Assembly (NCBI RefSeq): GCF_021631985.1
Contig: NZ_CP070225.1
Location: 2,790,001-2,854,000, forward strand
DNA from: Sandaracinus amylolyticus
GTDB taxonomy: Bacteria; Myxococcota_A; Polyangia; Polyangiales; Sandaracinaceae
DNA: 64,000 bases
Direction of reading: 5' to 3'
The notes below the pieces were generated by a model. The model was not told the origin of the DNA, did not search any database, and was given only the letters and a program-made list of their open reading frames with translations. This document shows, piece after piece, positions 17,777 through 28,849 of the stretch. Every line of letters starts with the position of its first letter. Within the stretch, counting starts at the first letter, position 1. The position numbers and the translations under genes are program-made.

Positions 17777-17780
<4 letters not shown>
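16779..17780 (-). CDS. Bicupin lipoprotein in the arsS operon
   Basis: 333 residues, starting at a GTG that overlaps the arsS stop. The signal peptide ends with a lipobox Gly-Val-Ala-Gly-Cys. Two cupin halves follow: one around residues 120-195 (Pro-Pro-Gly-Gln-Ala-Phe-Arg-Pro; Gly-Asp-Ala-Val-Arg-Phe-Gly-Pro-Glu-Gly-Asp), and a better one around 240-320 with Pro-Glu-His-Arg-His-Ala-Glu-Ala-Ala-Glu and a later Pro-Glu-Gly-Thr-Leu-His-Ser. The His-x-His...Glu...His metal ligands are visible only in the second. It is exported and anchored, which is odd for a partner of cytoplasmic arsenic chemistry. Function unknown. Confidence 0.75.
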
Positions 17781-18813
<1,033 letters not shown>

Positions 18814-18817
<4 letters not shown>

Positions 18818-19152
18818 ATCGAGATCCCGTTCGCCTTGTTCCGCATCTGCACGCCGTGGACGAGCGACGCGCCACCACGGATCGCCGCCGCGACGTGCAC
18901 CGCCTCGGTCATCTGATCGAGGTCCGAGCCCTTCTCGAGCGCGTCCTTGCTGTACGCGTCGATGCAGTACGGGCACTGCACCGCGTGCGCGACCGCGAGC
19001 GCGATCAGCGACTTCTCGCGTGCGCTGAGCGCGCCGTCCGCGAACACCGCGCCGTACCACTCGAAGAATTTCTTGGAGAGCTCGGGGGCGTTCTCGCCCA
19101 CCTCACCGAAACGTCCCAGGTCGTGCTCGTCGTAGTAGTGCGGGCGGTGCAT
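18814..19152 (-). CDS. AhpD-like protein associated with arsS
   Basis: 112 residues of the carboxymuconolactone decarboxylase/AhpD fold, with the redox motif Cys-Pro-Tyr-Cys-Ile-Asp preceded by Ala-Val-Ala-His-Ala-Val-Gln. Small proteins of this type commonly sit directly before arsS and are annotated as arsenosugar-associated peroxidase-like. The ATG at 19152 has a GGAGG site 7 bases upstream; a longer open frame would run into the IS110 flank. First gene of the three-gene arsenic operon. A peroxidase or thiol-redox role is inferred from the Cys pair. Confidence 0.85.
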
Positions 19153-19205
19153 CGCGGGGTCCTCCGTGTGCGCGCACGGTACCGCGAAAGTGTGTCCAAA
19201 ATCGG

Positions 19206-19272
19206 CTCGCTGGCGGAGGGCACTCCCGTCCGCGTGCTCCGCACGCTTCCGTGCGGGCCCTCCGCCGGCGAG
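19206..19272. other. Strong nested hairpin upstream of the IS110 transposase
   Basis: Arms 19206-19221 and 19257-19272 form a 16-bp stem with one G-U wobble. Stacked on it is an inner perfect 7-bp hairpin (19239-19245 with 19250-19256, loop CTTC). The 17 bases 19222-19238 bulge out on the 5' side and can instead pair, in part, with the inner arm (GCGTGC 19232-19237 with GCACGC 19241-19246), so two exclusive folds exist. It lies 67 bases before the transposase GTG. It could be part of an IS110 bridge RNA, a REP-like insertion target, or a terminator of something upstream. Confidence 0.75.
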
Positions 19273-19339
19273 TCGGCTGTAGGAGAGTTGGGGACGCCTC
19301 GAATAGACAGTCGAAACTGCCGTGCAGGAGGTCGTCCCC

Positions 19340-20659
19340 GTGGGCAAGCGTACCTATCGAACCGTCGAGATCCAACACGTCGACGCGAGCAAGCTCGCCA
19401 GTGCGCTCGGAGCGAGCTGCATCGTCGCGATCGACCTCGCGAAGACGAAGATGTTCGCTGGCTTCGCGAGCGCAGCGGGTCGCTGCGTCGAGATCGTGCG
19501 CTTCGAGCATCCGAAGCAGACGCGACTGTTCCTCGAGCTGCTCTGCCGTCTCCGCGAGCTCGGCGTCGCGCTCGAGGTCGCGATGGAGCCGACGGGCGTC
19601 TACGGCGACGCGCTCCGCTACCAGCTCACGCTGCGCGAGATTCCCGTGTTCCGCGTGGACGCCAAGAAGGTCCACGATGCAGCCGAGCTGCTCGACGGAG
19701 TGCCGAGCCTGCACGACGCCAAGGCGTGCACGCTGCTCGCGCATCTCCACGCGCAAGGCATCTCGAAGCGCTGGAAAGAGCGGAGCGCAGTCCAGAGGGC
19801 GATGCGCAGTCTGATCGACGAGCGCGACCTCTACGCTCGACCTTTCGAGACCGCGTACGGACGGCTCGAAGCGCTCGTCGCGCGTCACTGGCCCGAGCTC
19901 TCCCAGCACCTCGACATGGACGCCGCGTGGCACCTGCACTTGCTCTGCGAGATGCCCGGGCCTGCCGAGGTCCGCGCCAGACGCGGCGATGCGGTCGAGC
20001 TGCTCCGACGCGTCTCGCGCGCGGCGCTCTCCTTCGAGCGCATCGAGCAGATCGTCGGCTGCGCCGTCGGCTCGCTCGGCGAGTCGATGCACGATCAGGA
20101 GCGCTCGTTCCTTCGCTCGCTCGCACGTCACATGCTCTCGTTGCGCGAGCACATCCGCGATGTCGACAAGCGCATCGAAGCCGAGCTCGCCAATCATCGC
20201 GAGCTCCACTCGATGCGCGCCGCGTTCGGTGCCGTCACGACCGCTGCGCTCGTCGCCGACCTCGGCAATCCCGCCGACTACGAATCGTCCGCGTCCTTCG
20301 AGAAGGCGATGGGCCTCAACCTCAGGGTCCAGAGCAGCGGCAACAACGCCGGGCAGCACACGATCCACATCACGAAACGCGGCCCCGGACGGGCGCGTAG
20401 GTATCTCTTCCTCGCGGCGCTGCGCTTCGTGCAGAGCGACCCCGTCGCGCGTGAGTGGTACCGAGCGCGAAAGGGCTACCGCGCCGAGATCAAGCTCAAG
20501 GCAGTCGTCGCGCTGATGCGGAAGCTCGCGCGCGCGATGGTGCACGTCGCGCGAGGAGCGCCCTTCGATGCGACCAAGCTCTTCGACACACGATCGATGA
20601 CCGCCGTGACCGCGTCGCCTTCACGCGACGCGGGCCAATCTTCGCTCGTCGGCTCCTGA
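19340..20659 (+). CDS. IS110-family transposase (DEDD recombinase)
   Basis: 439 residues. The N-terminal RuvC-like part shows Asp-Leu-Ala-Lys (D32), Met-Glu-Pro-Thr-Gly-Val-Tyr (E83) and His-Asp-Ala-Lys-Ala (D126). The fourth acidic residue, usually three positions after the third, appears to be Ala129. The C-terminal transposase_20 part has the Ser-Ser-Gly motif with the expected serine and then Ile-Thr-Lys-Arg-Gly. The start is GTG 19340, since AGGAGGT lies 7 bases upstream; the GTG at 19322 lies before that site. The frame is intact. IS110 enzymes use a bridge RNA encoded in the non-coding end to choose donor and target. Confidence 0.92.
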   Translation: MGKRTYRTVEIQHVDASKLASALGASCIVAIDLAKTKMFAGFASAAGRCVEIVRFEHPKQTRLFLELLCRLRELGVALEVAMEPTGVYGDALRYQLTLREIPVFRVDAKKVHDAAELLDGVPSLHDAKACTLLAHLHAQGISKRWKERSAVQRAMRSLIDERDLYARPFETAYGRLEALVARHWPELSQHLDMDAAWHLHLLCEMPGPAEVRARRGDAVELLRRVSRAALSFERIEQIVGCAVGSLGESMHDQERSFLRSLARHMLSLREHIRDVDKRIEAELANHRELHSMRAAFGAVTTAALVADLGNPADYESSASFEKAMGLNLRVQSSGNNAGQHTIHITKRGPGRARRYLFLAALRFVQSDPVAREWYRARKGYRAEIKLKAVVALMRKLARAMVHVARGAPFDATKLFDTRSMTAVTASPSRDAGQSSLVGS

Positions 20660-21084
20660 CGGCGAGCTTCGCGCTCTCTTCCCTTCGCTTCCGCTCCAAG
20701 GCGCGAAGATCGAGCGGGTGACGCTCACCTGGAGTGCTGGAGCCCCGAGAGGCTGCACCGCGAGTCCCAGCGCACCCTCGAGATCGACGCGGCGGGCGAA
20801 ATGCCCAACGAGGCCGACCCGACGCCGCTCACGTGGACGTCCGACAAGACAGTTCGGGCCTATCCGTCCCGTCGCTCTCCGATCCGACCGCCTGAAGCCA
20901 CCGCACACCAAGCCTCGTTCGCGGCGAGTCACCTCGCGCAAGAAGGGCCCGGTGTGCGGATCAGCGGGTGCGAGAAGCGCCCGATCCGTCGATCACGCGC
21001 GTCCGCACTTGACTACGACAGCACTCCGGCTGGACGCTGCTGCGAATTGGGAGCGCGCGGCGCAGTCGGGCTAGCGTCGCCGGC
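20660..21084. other. 425-bp non-coding stretch between IS110 transposase and kinase
   Basis: No gene is supported here. Just past the transposase an 8-base inverted repeat (20667-20674 and 20701-20708) encloses a pyrimidine-rich loop. Open frames cross the region in all phases but lack domains, ribosome-binding sites or typical codon bias. It should contain the right end of the IS element and possibly its RNA, then the kinase promoter. Confidence 0.6.
21047..21077 (+). promoter_or_regulatory. Candidate promoter of the membrane kinase gene
   Basis: TTGGGA at 21047-21052 and TAGCGT at 21072-21077 with a 19-base spacer. The hexamer ends 7 bases before the GTG start at 21085 and no Shine-Dalgarno sequence is seen, so transcription would begin at or beside the start codon. 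Confidence 0.4.
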
Positions 21085-22665
21085 GTGGTGCCCTCCGGCC
21101 TCGACAGCACGCTCCAGGATCCCGACCCGTCGCCTCCGGCTGCGCGTCGTCGGGGCGGGAGCGGGCTGCACGCGATGCGCGCGCCGCGGAACCGATGCGC
21201 GACGTGCGGGCACGACTTCCCGCCCTCGTACGTCGTGTGCCCGCGGGACGCGACGCCGCTCGGCGTCGCGGGGCAGGGCGGCGATCCGCTGGTCGGCGTG
21301 GTGCTCGCGGGCACGTACCGGCTCGCGCGCACGATCGGACGCGGCGGGATGGGTCGGCTCTACGAGGCCGAGCACACGCGCCTCGATCGCCGCTTCGCGG
21401 TGAAGGTCCTGCACGAGTCGCACGCCGACAAGCCCGAGGCGGTGCGTCGCTTCGAGCGCGAGGCGAGCGCGCTGGCGCGGATCCGATCGGACTTCGTGCT
21501 CGACGTGGTCGACGTGCTGCGCACGCCCGACGGGCGCACCGCGATCGTGACCGGTCTGCTCGAGGGCGAGGATCTCCAGCGACGCCTCGATCGCTCGCAG
21601 CGCGTGCCCGCTTCCGAGGCGATCGCGATCGCGCGTCAGGTCTGTCGAGGCCTCGCCGCCGCGCACGCGGCGAGCGTGGTGCACCGCGATCTGAAGCCCT
21701 CGAACCTCTTCCTCGAGGCCGCGCCCGACGGGCGTCTCGCGGTGAAGATCCTCGACTTCGGCGTCGCGAAGCTGACCGGCGAGGACGAGATGACCCGCAC
21801 CGGCGTGGTGCTCGGGACGCCGGCGTACATGGCGCCCGAGCAGGCGCGCGGCAGCTCGGCCGCCGATCCTCGCAGCGACGTGTACGCCGTGGGCGCGGTG
21901 CTCTACCGCATGCTCACCGGGCGCATGCCGTACGAAGGCGCCGACCCCGGCGCGACGCTCGCGCGCCTGCTGATCGAGCCTCCGCCGCGACCGCGATCGA
22001 TCGCGGCCGACGTGCCGGTCGCGCTCGAGGTCGTGATCCAGCGCGCGATGGCCCGCGATCCCGCGGAGCGTCCCGCGAGCGCGCTCGAGCTCGAGACCGC
22101 GCTCGCCGCGCTCGCGACCGTCGAGGACGCACCGCTCGCGTCGGCCTTCGGGATGCGCGCCGAGCGCGAGGATCCGAGCACGCTCGCGCTGCCCCAGGGC
22201 ACGATCGAGCGCGCCGAGCACATCGAGCGCGACGCGAAGCGCGCACGGCCTCTCGCCGCGCTGCTCGCGATCGTGGCGTGCCTCGCGAGCGGCGCCGCGA
22301 CGGCGGCGATCCTCGGCGCGATCGCGTCGTGGCCCGAGGGCTCGATCGATGCCGGCGAAGCGCGGGTCGCGCTCTCTCGCGCCCTCGCGATCGTCGGTGG
22401 GCTCGCGGCCGCGATCGCGTGTGCGGTGGGCGTCGCGCGCTGGCTGCAGCCCCGCTGGTCGAGCGCACCGGCGGTGCAGCACGCGAGCGCACGTCTGTCC
22501 GCGAGCGTGCAGCTCGGGCTCTCGCTCGCGGGCGGCGCCGCGCTGCTCGGCCTCGCGCGCGCGTCGATCGCCGGACTGCGCTTCGAGGTCGCGCCCGCGA
22601 TGGTGATCGTGGTGCTCGCGCTCGCGGCCGTCACCTCGCTCATGGTGCTGCGCCGCAGGGCGTGA
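21085..22665 (+). CDS. Membrane-anchored Ser/Thr protein kinase with zinc ribbon
   Basis: 526 residues. The N-terminus has a Cys4-type ribbon (Cys-Ala-Thr-Cys...Cys-Pro-Arg-Asp, residues 38-55). The kinase domain (about 75-345) has the glycine loop Gly-Arg-Gly-Gly-Met-Gly, Phe-Ala-Val-Lys, the catalytic loop His-Arg-Asp-Leu-Lys-Pro-Ser-Asn, Asp-Phe-Gly, and Ala-Pro-Glu, so it should be active. The C-terminal 140 residues hold four hydrophobic segments, a multi-pass anchor instead of the more usual single one; no extracellular sensor domain is seen. The gene starts GTG-GTG. It follows the IS110 element and is 166 bases before the antiporter gene. Confidence 0.9.
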   Translation: MVPSGLDSTLQDPDPSPPAARRRGGSGLHAMRAPRNRCATCGHDFPPSYVVCPRDATPLGVAGQGGDPLVGVVLAGTYRLARTIGRGGMGRLYEAEHTRLDRRFAVKVLHESHADKPEAVRRFEREASALARIRSDFVLDVVDVLRTPDGRTAIVTGLLEGEDLQRRLDRSQRVPASEAIAIARQVCRGLAAAHAASVVHRDLKPSNLFLEAAPDGRLAVKILDFGVAKLTGEDEMTRTGVVLGTPAYMAPEQARGSSAADPRSDVYAVGAVLYRMLTGRMPYEGADPGATLARLLIEPPPRPRSIAADVPVALEVVIQRAMARDPAERPASALELETALAALATVEDAPLASAFGMRAEREDPSTLALPQGTIERAEHIERDAKRARPLAALLAIVACLASGAATAAILGAIASWPEGSIDAGEARVALSRALAIVGGLAAAIACAVGVARWLQPRWSSAPAVQHASARLSASVQLGLSLAGGAALLGLARASIAGLRFEVAPAMVIVVLALAAVTSLMVLRRRA

Positions 22666-22831
22666 CCTCCGTGTGTGTGGCGCGGCGTCGTGCCGCAGGT
22701 GGGACGCATCGTCCTCACCGCTCACGCGCGATCGTGGACCGGGGCCCCGCGAACCCGGGCACGCTGCCTGCGACGCTCGAGCCTTCGAACACCGAGCTCG
22801 CGCTGCGAGCGATCCGCGCTCGGGCCGCGCG

Positions 22832-24841
22832 ATGGAGCACATCCCCCACCTCGATCAGCTCGCGCTCGTCGCCGGCCTCGGCGTGCTGGTCTCGGTGCTG
22901 CTCGCGAAGCTGCGCCTTCCCGCGGTCGCAGGGCTCCTCTTCGCGGGCGCGCTCGCCGGGCCGCGCGGCCTCGCGCTGGTCGTGTCCACCGACGCGATCG
23001 CCGCGCTCGCCGAGATCGGGGTGATGTTCCTGCTCTTCTCGATCGGCCTCGAGCTCTCGCTCGAGCGGCTCCGCGCGATCCTGCGCGACGCGGCGGTCGG
23101 CGGCGTGCTGCAGGTGACGCTCACGATCGCGGTCACGTTCATGATCGCTCGCGCGCTCGGCCACGGCATCGCCGCCTCGGTGCTCTACGGGTTCGTGTTC
23201 GCGCTCTCGAGCACCGCGATCGTGCTGCGCACGCTGACCGAGCGCCGCGAGCTCGACGCGCCGCACGGCCGCTTCCTCGTCGGCGCGCTGATCCTCCAGG
23301 ATCTGTGCGTCGTGCCCATGGTGCTCGTCGTGCCCGTGCTCGCGCGCGGCGGCGAGGCGATCGACGCCGGCGCCGAGATGGCGTGGGCGCTCGTGAAAGC
23401 GGGCGTGCTCGTCGCGGCAGTGCTGCTCGTCTCGCGGTGGCTGGTGCCGCGCGCGCTGGCGTGGGTCGACTCGAGCGGAAGCCGCGAGGTCTTCCTGCTC
23501 GCGGTGCTGGGCCTGTGCCTCGGCACCGCGTGGCTCACGTCGCTGGTCGGGCTCTCGCTCGCGCTCGGCGCGTTCCTCGCCGGGATGATGCTCGCCGAGA
23601 CCGACTTCGGCGATCGGGCGCTCGGCGACGTGCTCCCGCTGCGCGACGCGTTCGTCAGCATCTTCTTCGTCTCGCTCGGGATGCTCTTCGACGTGCAGGT
23701 GGTGCTCGATCACCCGCTCGAGATCGCGCTGCTCCTGCTCGCGTTCGTGCTCGGAAAGGGCCTGATCGCGACGTTCGCCGCGCTGGTGATGCGGTTCCCC
23801 GCGCGCGCCGCGTGGCTCGCGGGCGTGGGCCTCGCGAACTTCGGGGAGTTCGGGTTCGTGCTCGCGAACCTCGGCCTCGAGCGCCGCGTGATCGCGCCCC
23901 ACGACACGCAGCTGCTGCTCGGCGCCGGCATCCTCAGCATGTTCCTCACGCCGCTGCTCTCCACGCTCGCACCGCGGATCCCCGCAGAGCGCGCGCTCGC
24001 GCCCTTCGCGCACCTGCTGCGCGCACGACCGCTCCGCGAGCTCGAGGTGTGCCCCGCACGATCGGGGCACGTCGTCGTCGCGGGCAGCGGCATGGGCGGG
24101 CGGCTCGTCGCGGACGCGCTCGCGCGCTGCGGGATCGGGCACGTCGTGATCGACTCCGACGCCCAGAGCGCGCGCACCGCGCGCGATCGCGGCGAGGCCG
24201 TGGTCTATGGCGAGCCGACGAGCCGCACGGTGCTCGCCCACGCGGGCCTGGGATCGGCCAGCGCGCTCGTGCTGGTCGGCACCGATCCCTCGGCGGTCGC
24301 CCGCGCGGTGACCGCAGCGCGCGCGATCGCACCCAAGGTTCCGATCCTCGTGCGCGCCCACTACGTGCGCGAGGGCGCGAGCCTCGAGGAGCGCGGCGCG
24401 AGCGACGTCGTCTCCGACGAGATCGAGACCGGTGTCGAGATCGTCGCGCGCGTGCTCCGCAGGCTCGAGGTGCCGCGCAACGTGATCGAGGCGCGCCTGC
24501 GCGAGGCGCGCAGCGAGCTGCCCGAGGAGTGCGCGCGACGCTCCGCGACGCTCCCGCGCAACGTGCTCGGCGCGTCCACGGAGCTCTCGCAGATGAAGGT
24601 GGACAGCCTCGAGGTGCACTCGGGGTCGCACGCGGAGGGACGCACCCTCGTCGAGCTCGATCTGCGTCGTCGCTCCGGCGTCACCGCGTTCGCGCTGCGG
24701 CGCAACGGTGGGATCGTCGACGCTCGCGGGCTCGCGACCACCGCGTTGCATCGTGGTGACGTGCTCTTCGTCGTGGGCACCAGCGAGGCGGTCCGGGTCG
24801 CGAGCGACGTGCTCGAGCACGGCGACGCGGACCCGAGTTGA
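22832..24841 (+). CDS. CPA2 cation:proton antiporter, KefB/C-like with TrkA-N and TrkA-C
   Basis: 669 residues. Residues 1-400 form about 12 membrane segments of the Na_H_Exchanger type (Leu-Phe-Ser-Ile-Gly-Leu-Glu-Leu; Ala-Leu-Ser-Ser-Thr-Ala-Ile-Val-Leu; Leu-Gly-Ala-Phe-Leu-Ala-Gly). Residues 410-530 are a RCK/TrkA-N domain with Val-Val-Val-Ala-Gly-Ser-Gly-Met-Gly-Gly, and residues 575-665 a TrkA-C domain. This is the KefB/C/YbaL architecture, probably potassium:proton exchange gated by a nucleotide or thiol ligand. No KefG-type partner adjoins. The ATG at 22832 is followed at once by the first hydrophobic helix. Its stop abuts the convergent kinase gene with no gap. Confidence 0.9.
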   Translation: MEHIPHLDQLALVAGLGVLVSVLLAKLRLPAVAGLLFAGALAGPRGLALVVSTDAIAALAEIGVMFLLFSIGLELSLERLRAILRDAAVGGVLQVTLTIAVTFMIARALGHGIAASVLYGFVFALSSTAIVLRTLTERRELDAPHGRFLVGALILQDLCVVPMVLVVPVLARGGEAIDAGAEMAWALVKAGVLVAAVLLVSRWLVPRALAWVDSSGSREVFLLAVLGLCLGTAWLTSLVGLSLALGAFLAGMMLAETDFGDRALGDVLPLRDAFVSIFFVSLGMLFDVQVVLDHPLEIALLLLAFVLGKGLIATFAALVMRFPARAAWLAGVGLANFGEFGFVLANLGLERRVIAPHDTQLLLGAGILSMFLTPLLSTLAPRIPAERALAPFAHLLRARPLRELEVCPARSGHVVVAGSGMGGRLVADALARCGIGHVVIDSDAQSARTARDRGEAVVYGEPTSRTVLAHAGLGSASALVLVGTDPSAVARAVTAARAIAPKVPILVRAHYVREGASLEERGASDVVSDEIETGVEIVARVLRRLEVPRNVIEARLREARSELPEECARRSATLPRNVLGASTELSQMKVDSLEVHSGSHAEGRTLVELDLRRRSGVTAFALRRNGGIVDARGLATTALHRGDVLFVVGTSEAVRVASDVLEHGDADPS

Positions 24842-25732
24842 TCAACCGATCTCGTCGAGCGACCAGAACGCAGGTCGGGGCAGCGCGCGGAACGCCGCGA
24901 GCAGCTCGCGCGCGTCGGCGAACCGCGTGCGCGGGTTCTTCGCGAGCGCGCGCGCCACGAGCTCCTCGAGCTCCTCTCGGAACACGACGTCGTCGCGCAT
25001 CGCCGAGAGCGCCGGCGGCTGCTGCAGCGCGTGCGCGCGCAGCACGTCCACGACCTCCTCGGCGACGAAGGGCCAGCTCCCCGTGAGCAGCTCGAAGAGC
25101 AGCACGCCCGCCGAGTACACGTCGCTGCGTGCATCGACGCTCGGACCGAAGACCTGCTCGGGCGCGACGTACGCCGGCGTGCCCACGAACGAGCCTCGCG
25201 ACGTGAGCGTCGTCTCCGCGCCGAACGCGACGCGGTCGTGGAACTTCGCGAGCCCGAAGTCGAGCAGCTTCGCGTGCGGCACGCCGCCCGGGCCCTCGCC
25301 GACGATCACGTTCCCCGGCTTCACGTCGCGGTGGAGGATCCCCACCTCGTGGGCATGCGCGAGCGCGGAGATCACCTGATCCGCGATCGTCAGCGCGAGC
25401 GCGGGCGCGAGCCGCGCGTGCTGCAGCATCGCGTCGAGCGACACCCCGGTCGCGAGCTCGGTCACGAGGTACGTGCCGAGCGGATCCACGCCGAGATCGA
25501 AGACCTCGAGCACGTGCGGATGACGCAGCGCCGCCAGCGCGCGTCCCTCGCGCTCGAGGCGCTTCGTGAGCTCCTCGGTCGCCGCGCTCGCGGGGATGAT
25601 CTTGATCGCGACCACGCGTCCGTCGGGCTCGCGCGTCGCGCGGTGCACCGAGCCCATCGTGCCTTCGCCGATGCGTGCCTCGATGCGGTATCGACCTCCG
25701 ACGAGCGTGCCTGTCGCGATCTCGTCGGGCAT
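24842..25732 (-). CDS. Soluble Ser/Thr protein kinase
   Basis: 296 residues, essentially only a kinase domain. Gly-Glu-Gly-Thr-Met-Gly (glycine loop), Val-Ala-Ile-Lys, His-Arg-Asp-Val-Lys-Pro-Gly-Asn, Asp-Phe-Gly-Leu and Ala-Pro-Glu are all present, so it should be catalytically competent. There is no membrane segment or sensor domain. The ATG at 25732 starts 13 residues before the domain. It lies downstream of, and on the same strand as, the Cys-rich membrane protein gene at 25759, with 26 bases between, so the two are probably cotranscribed. Targets unknown. Confidence 0.9.
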   Translation of the reverse strand: MPDEIATGTLVGGRYRIEARIGEGTMGSVHRATREPDGRVVAIKIIPASAATEELTKRLEREGRALAALRHPHVLEVFDLGVDPLGTYLVTELATGVSLDAMLQHARLAPALALTIADQVISALAHAHEVGILHRDVKPGNVIVGEGPGGVPHAKLLDFGLAKFHDRVAFGAETTLTSRGSFVGTPAYVAPEQVFGPSVDARSDVYSAGVLLFELLTGSWPFVAEEVVDVLRAHALQQPPALSAMRDDVVFREELEELVARALAKNPRTRFADARELLAAFRALPRPAFWSLDEIG

Positions 25733-25758
25733 CCGTCCGGCAGCGTACACCACGACGA

Positions 25759-26835
25759 TCAGGGCGCGCTGGCCGCAGGGAAGGGCGTCGGCACGGTCGC
25801 GCCGCGGACGTCGACGACGCGCAGCGCGCCCGCGCTCGGCGCCACCGCGACCGTGGAGCGGCTCGGGCCCGCGCCGCTCGTGCCCCACGCCCGCCAGTGC
25901 ACGACGTAGCCGTCCCCGCGCTCGTCGGTGAGGCTCGTCATCGTCGACGGAACGGACGACGAGGGCGCGCACGACGCCGCGCCGAAGAGCGCGCGATCGC
26001 GCGCGTAGTCACGACCGAGCAGCGTCCCGCGCGACATCGTCTCGGCGCGCCCCGCACCGATCGCGACGCCGACCCACGCGATGCATCCACTCGTCGGTGC
26101 CACGCCCGCGGGCGGGCTGATGAACGCGACGCTCCCCGCGGCGTGGAAGTCCTGGACGATCTCGTCGCGCGGCTCCCATCCACGCGCGCGCCACAGCGCC
26201 TCCGCCTCCGCGTGCGCGAGCACGATCTCGGGCGAGAGCCCGCTCGCGCTCACGTCCGTGGGCGTGATCCCGGGGAGCTGCCACACCGCGATCGTCGCCA
26301 TGCCGGTGCCGGTCGCGCGCACCGACGTCGTGTCGCACGCCGCGATCGTGACCACGCTCGGATCGGATGCGGGCACCGCGCCGTCGGGCCCATCCACCGC
26401 GAGCAGGCTCGCGTTGCCCACGCCGAGCACCGCGACGATCCCGCACGCGCCCTCGAGCCCGCGGATCGCGCTCTCGAACGGCAACGAGCGCCCGTGCGAG
26501 TCGTCCGCGACCTCGACCTGCACGTAGCCGCGGGCCGCGAGCGCGTCCTCGAGCGCCACCCGCGCCGCGTGCGCGTCGGGCACCGCGGGCATCGCGTACG
26601 CCGGCCGCGCCCGGGTCGCGTCGCGCCAGCCGAGCTCCTCGATCGCCGCGGCCGCGCCCACGAAGGGCTCGCTCCCCGCGGGCCCCGGCCCGATCGCGTT
26701 GGGCACGCACGACGTGCACGAGCGCGTGCACGTCGCGACCAGCGTCATCGACGCCAGGCACAGCGCGCCGAAGATCGCTCCGATCGCGAGCCCCGCCCCT
26801 CGTGGTCCGACCTTGCCCGGCTCTCCGCGCGCCAT
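25759..26835 (-). CDS. Membrane-anchored protein of unknown function
   Basis: 358 residues with one N-terminal hydrophobic segment (about residues 12-32) followed by a Cys cluster (Cys-Thr-Arg-Ser-Cys-Thr-Ser-Cys). The remainder is an exported domain with regularly spaced Cys and repeated Val/Ala strands, for example Gly-Ile-Val-Ala-Val-Leu-Gly-Val-Gly. I recognise no family. An in-frame ATG four codons upstream (26847) is an equally possible start; neither has a clear ribosome-binding site. Probably in one transcript with the soluble kinase downstream; divergent from glgB. Confidence 0.65.
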   Translation of the reverse strand: MARGEPGKVGPRGAGLAIGAIFGALCLASMTLVATCTRSCTSCVPNAIGPGPAGSEPFVGAAAAIEELGWRDATRARPAYAMPAVPDAHAARVALEDALAARGYVQVEVADDSHGRSLPFESAIRGLEGACGIVAVLGVGNASLLAVDGPDGAVPASDPSVVTIAACDTTSVRATGTGMATIAVWQLPGITPTDVSASGLSPEIVLAHAEAEALWRARGWEPRDEIVQDFHAAGSVAFISPPAGVAPTSGCIAWVGVAIGAGRAETMSRGTLLGRDYARDRALFGAASCAPSSSVPSTMTSLTDERGDGYVVHWRAWGTSGAGPSRSTVAVAPSAGALRVVDVRGATVPTPFPAASAP

Positions 26836-26913
26836 CGCGCGAAGCATACGGAGATCACGAGGCGATCTTGCGGTGATGTCGTGGAGGACGATTCGCGATA
26901 TGAAGGCGCCCGT

Positions 26914-28820
<1,907 letters not shown>

Positions 28821-28824
<4 letters not shown>

Positions 28825-28846
28825 TCATGTTGATCAACACGATCAA
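28821..28846. promoter_or_regulatory. AT-rich palindrome made of three GATCA repeats
   Basis: A 26-base palindrome (12 of 13 pairs match) fills the gap between the glgB stop and the GH57 start. Read the other way, it is three direct GATCA repeats at 28823, 28832 and 28841, a strict 9-base period. In such GC-rich DNA this is conspicuous. A repressor site or an RNA hairpin controlling the second gene is possible. Confidence 0.5.
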
Positions 28847-28849
28847 TCC

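Larger units (their letters stand above)
19206..20708 (+). mobile_element. IS110-family insertion sequence (ends undetermined)
   Basis: The only clear mobile element. It consists of one IS110-type transposase gene with non-coding flanks. IS110 elements lack long terminal inverted repeats and make no or tiny target duplications, and I could not fix the ends. The stated limits run from the upstream hairpin to an 8-base inverted repeat (20667-20674 with 20701-20708) after the gene and are provisional. It lies between the divergent arsenic operon promoter and a kinase gene. Base composition matches the host, so the donor was probably a GC-rich relative. Confidence 0.55.

Noticed and set aside
20801-21403. 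Coding gene between the IS110 transposase and the kinase
   Set aside because: The frame overlaps the kinase N-terminus, has no domain or ribosome-binding site, and reads equally well in other phases.
22715-24820. 701-codon open frame antisense to the antiporter gene
   Set aside because: Arg/His/Glu-rich with no domain; the sense strand has a clear CPA2 antiporter with expected codon use. Long antisense frames are common in such GC-rich DNA.
25675-26913. Extension of glgB by some 400 codons upstream
   Set aside because: The added part is antisense to the gene at 25759-26835 and has no CBM or other domain; the ATG at 26914 has a ribosome-binding site.
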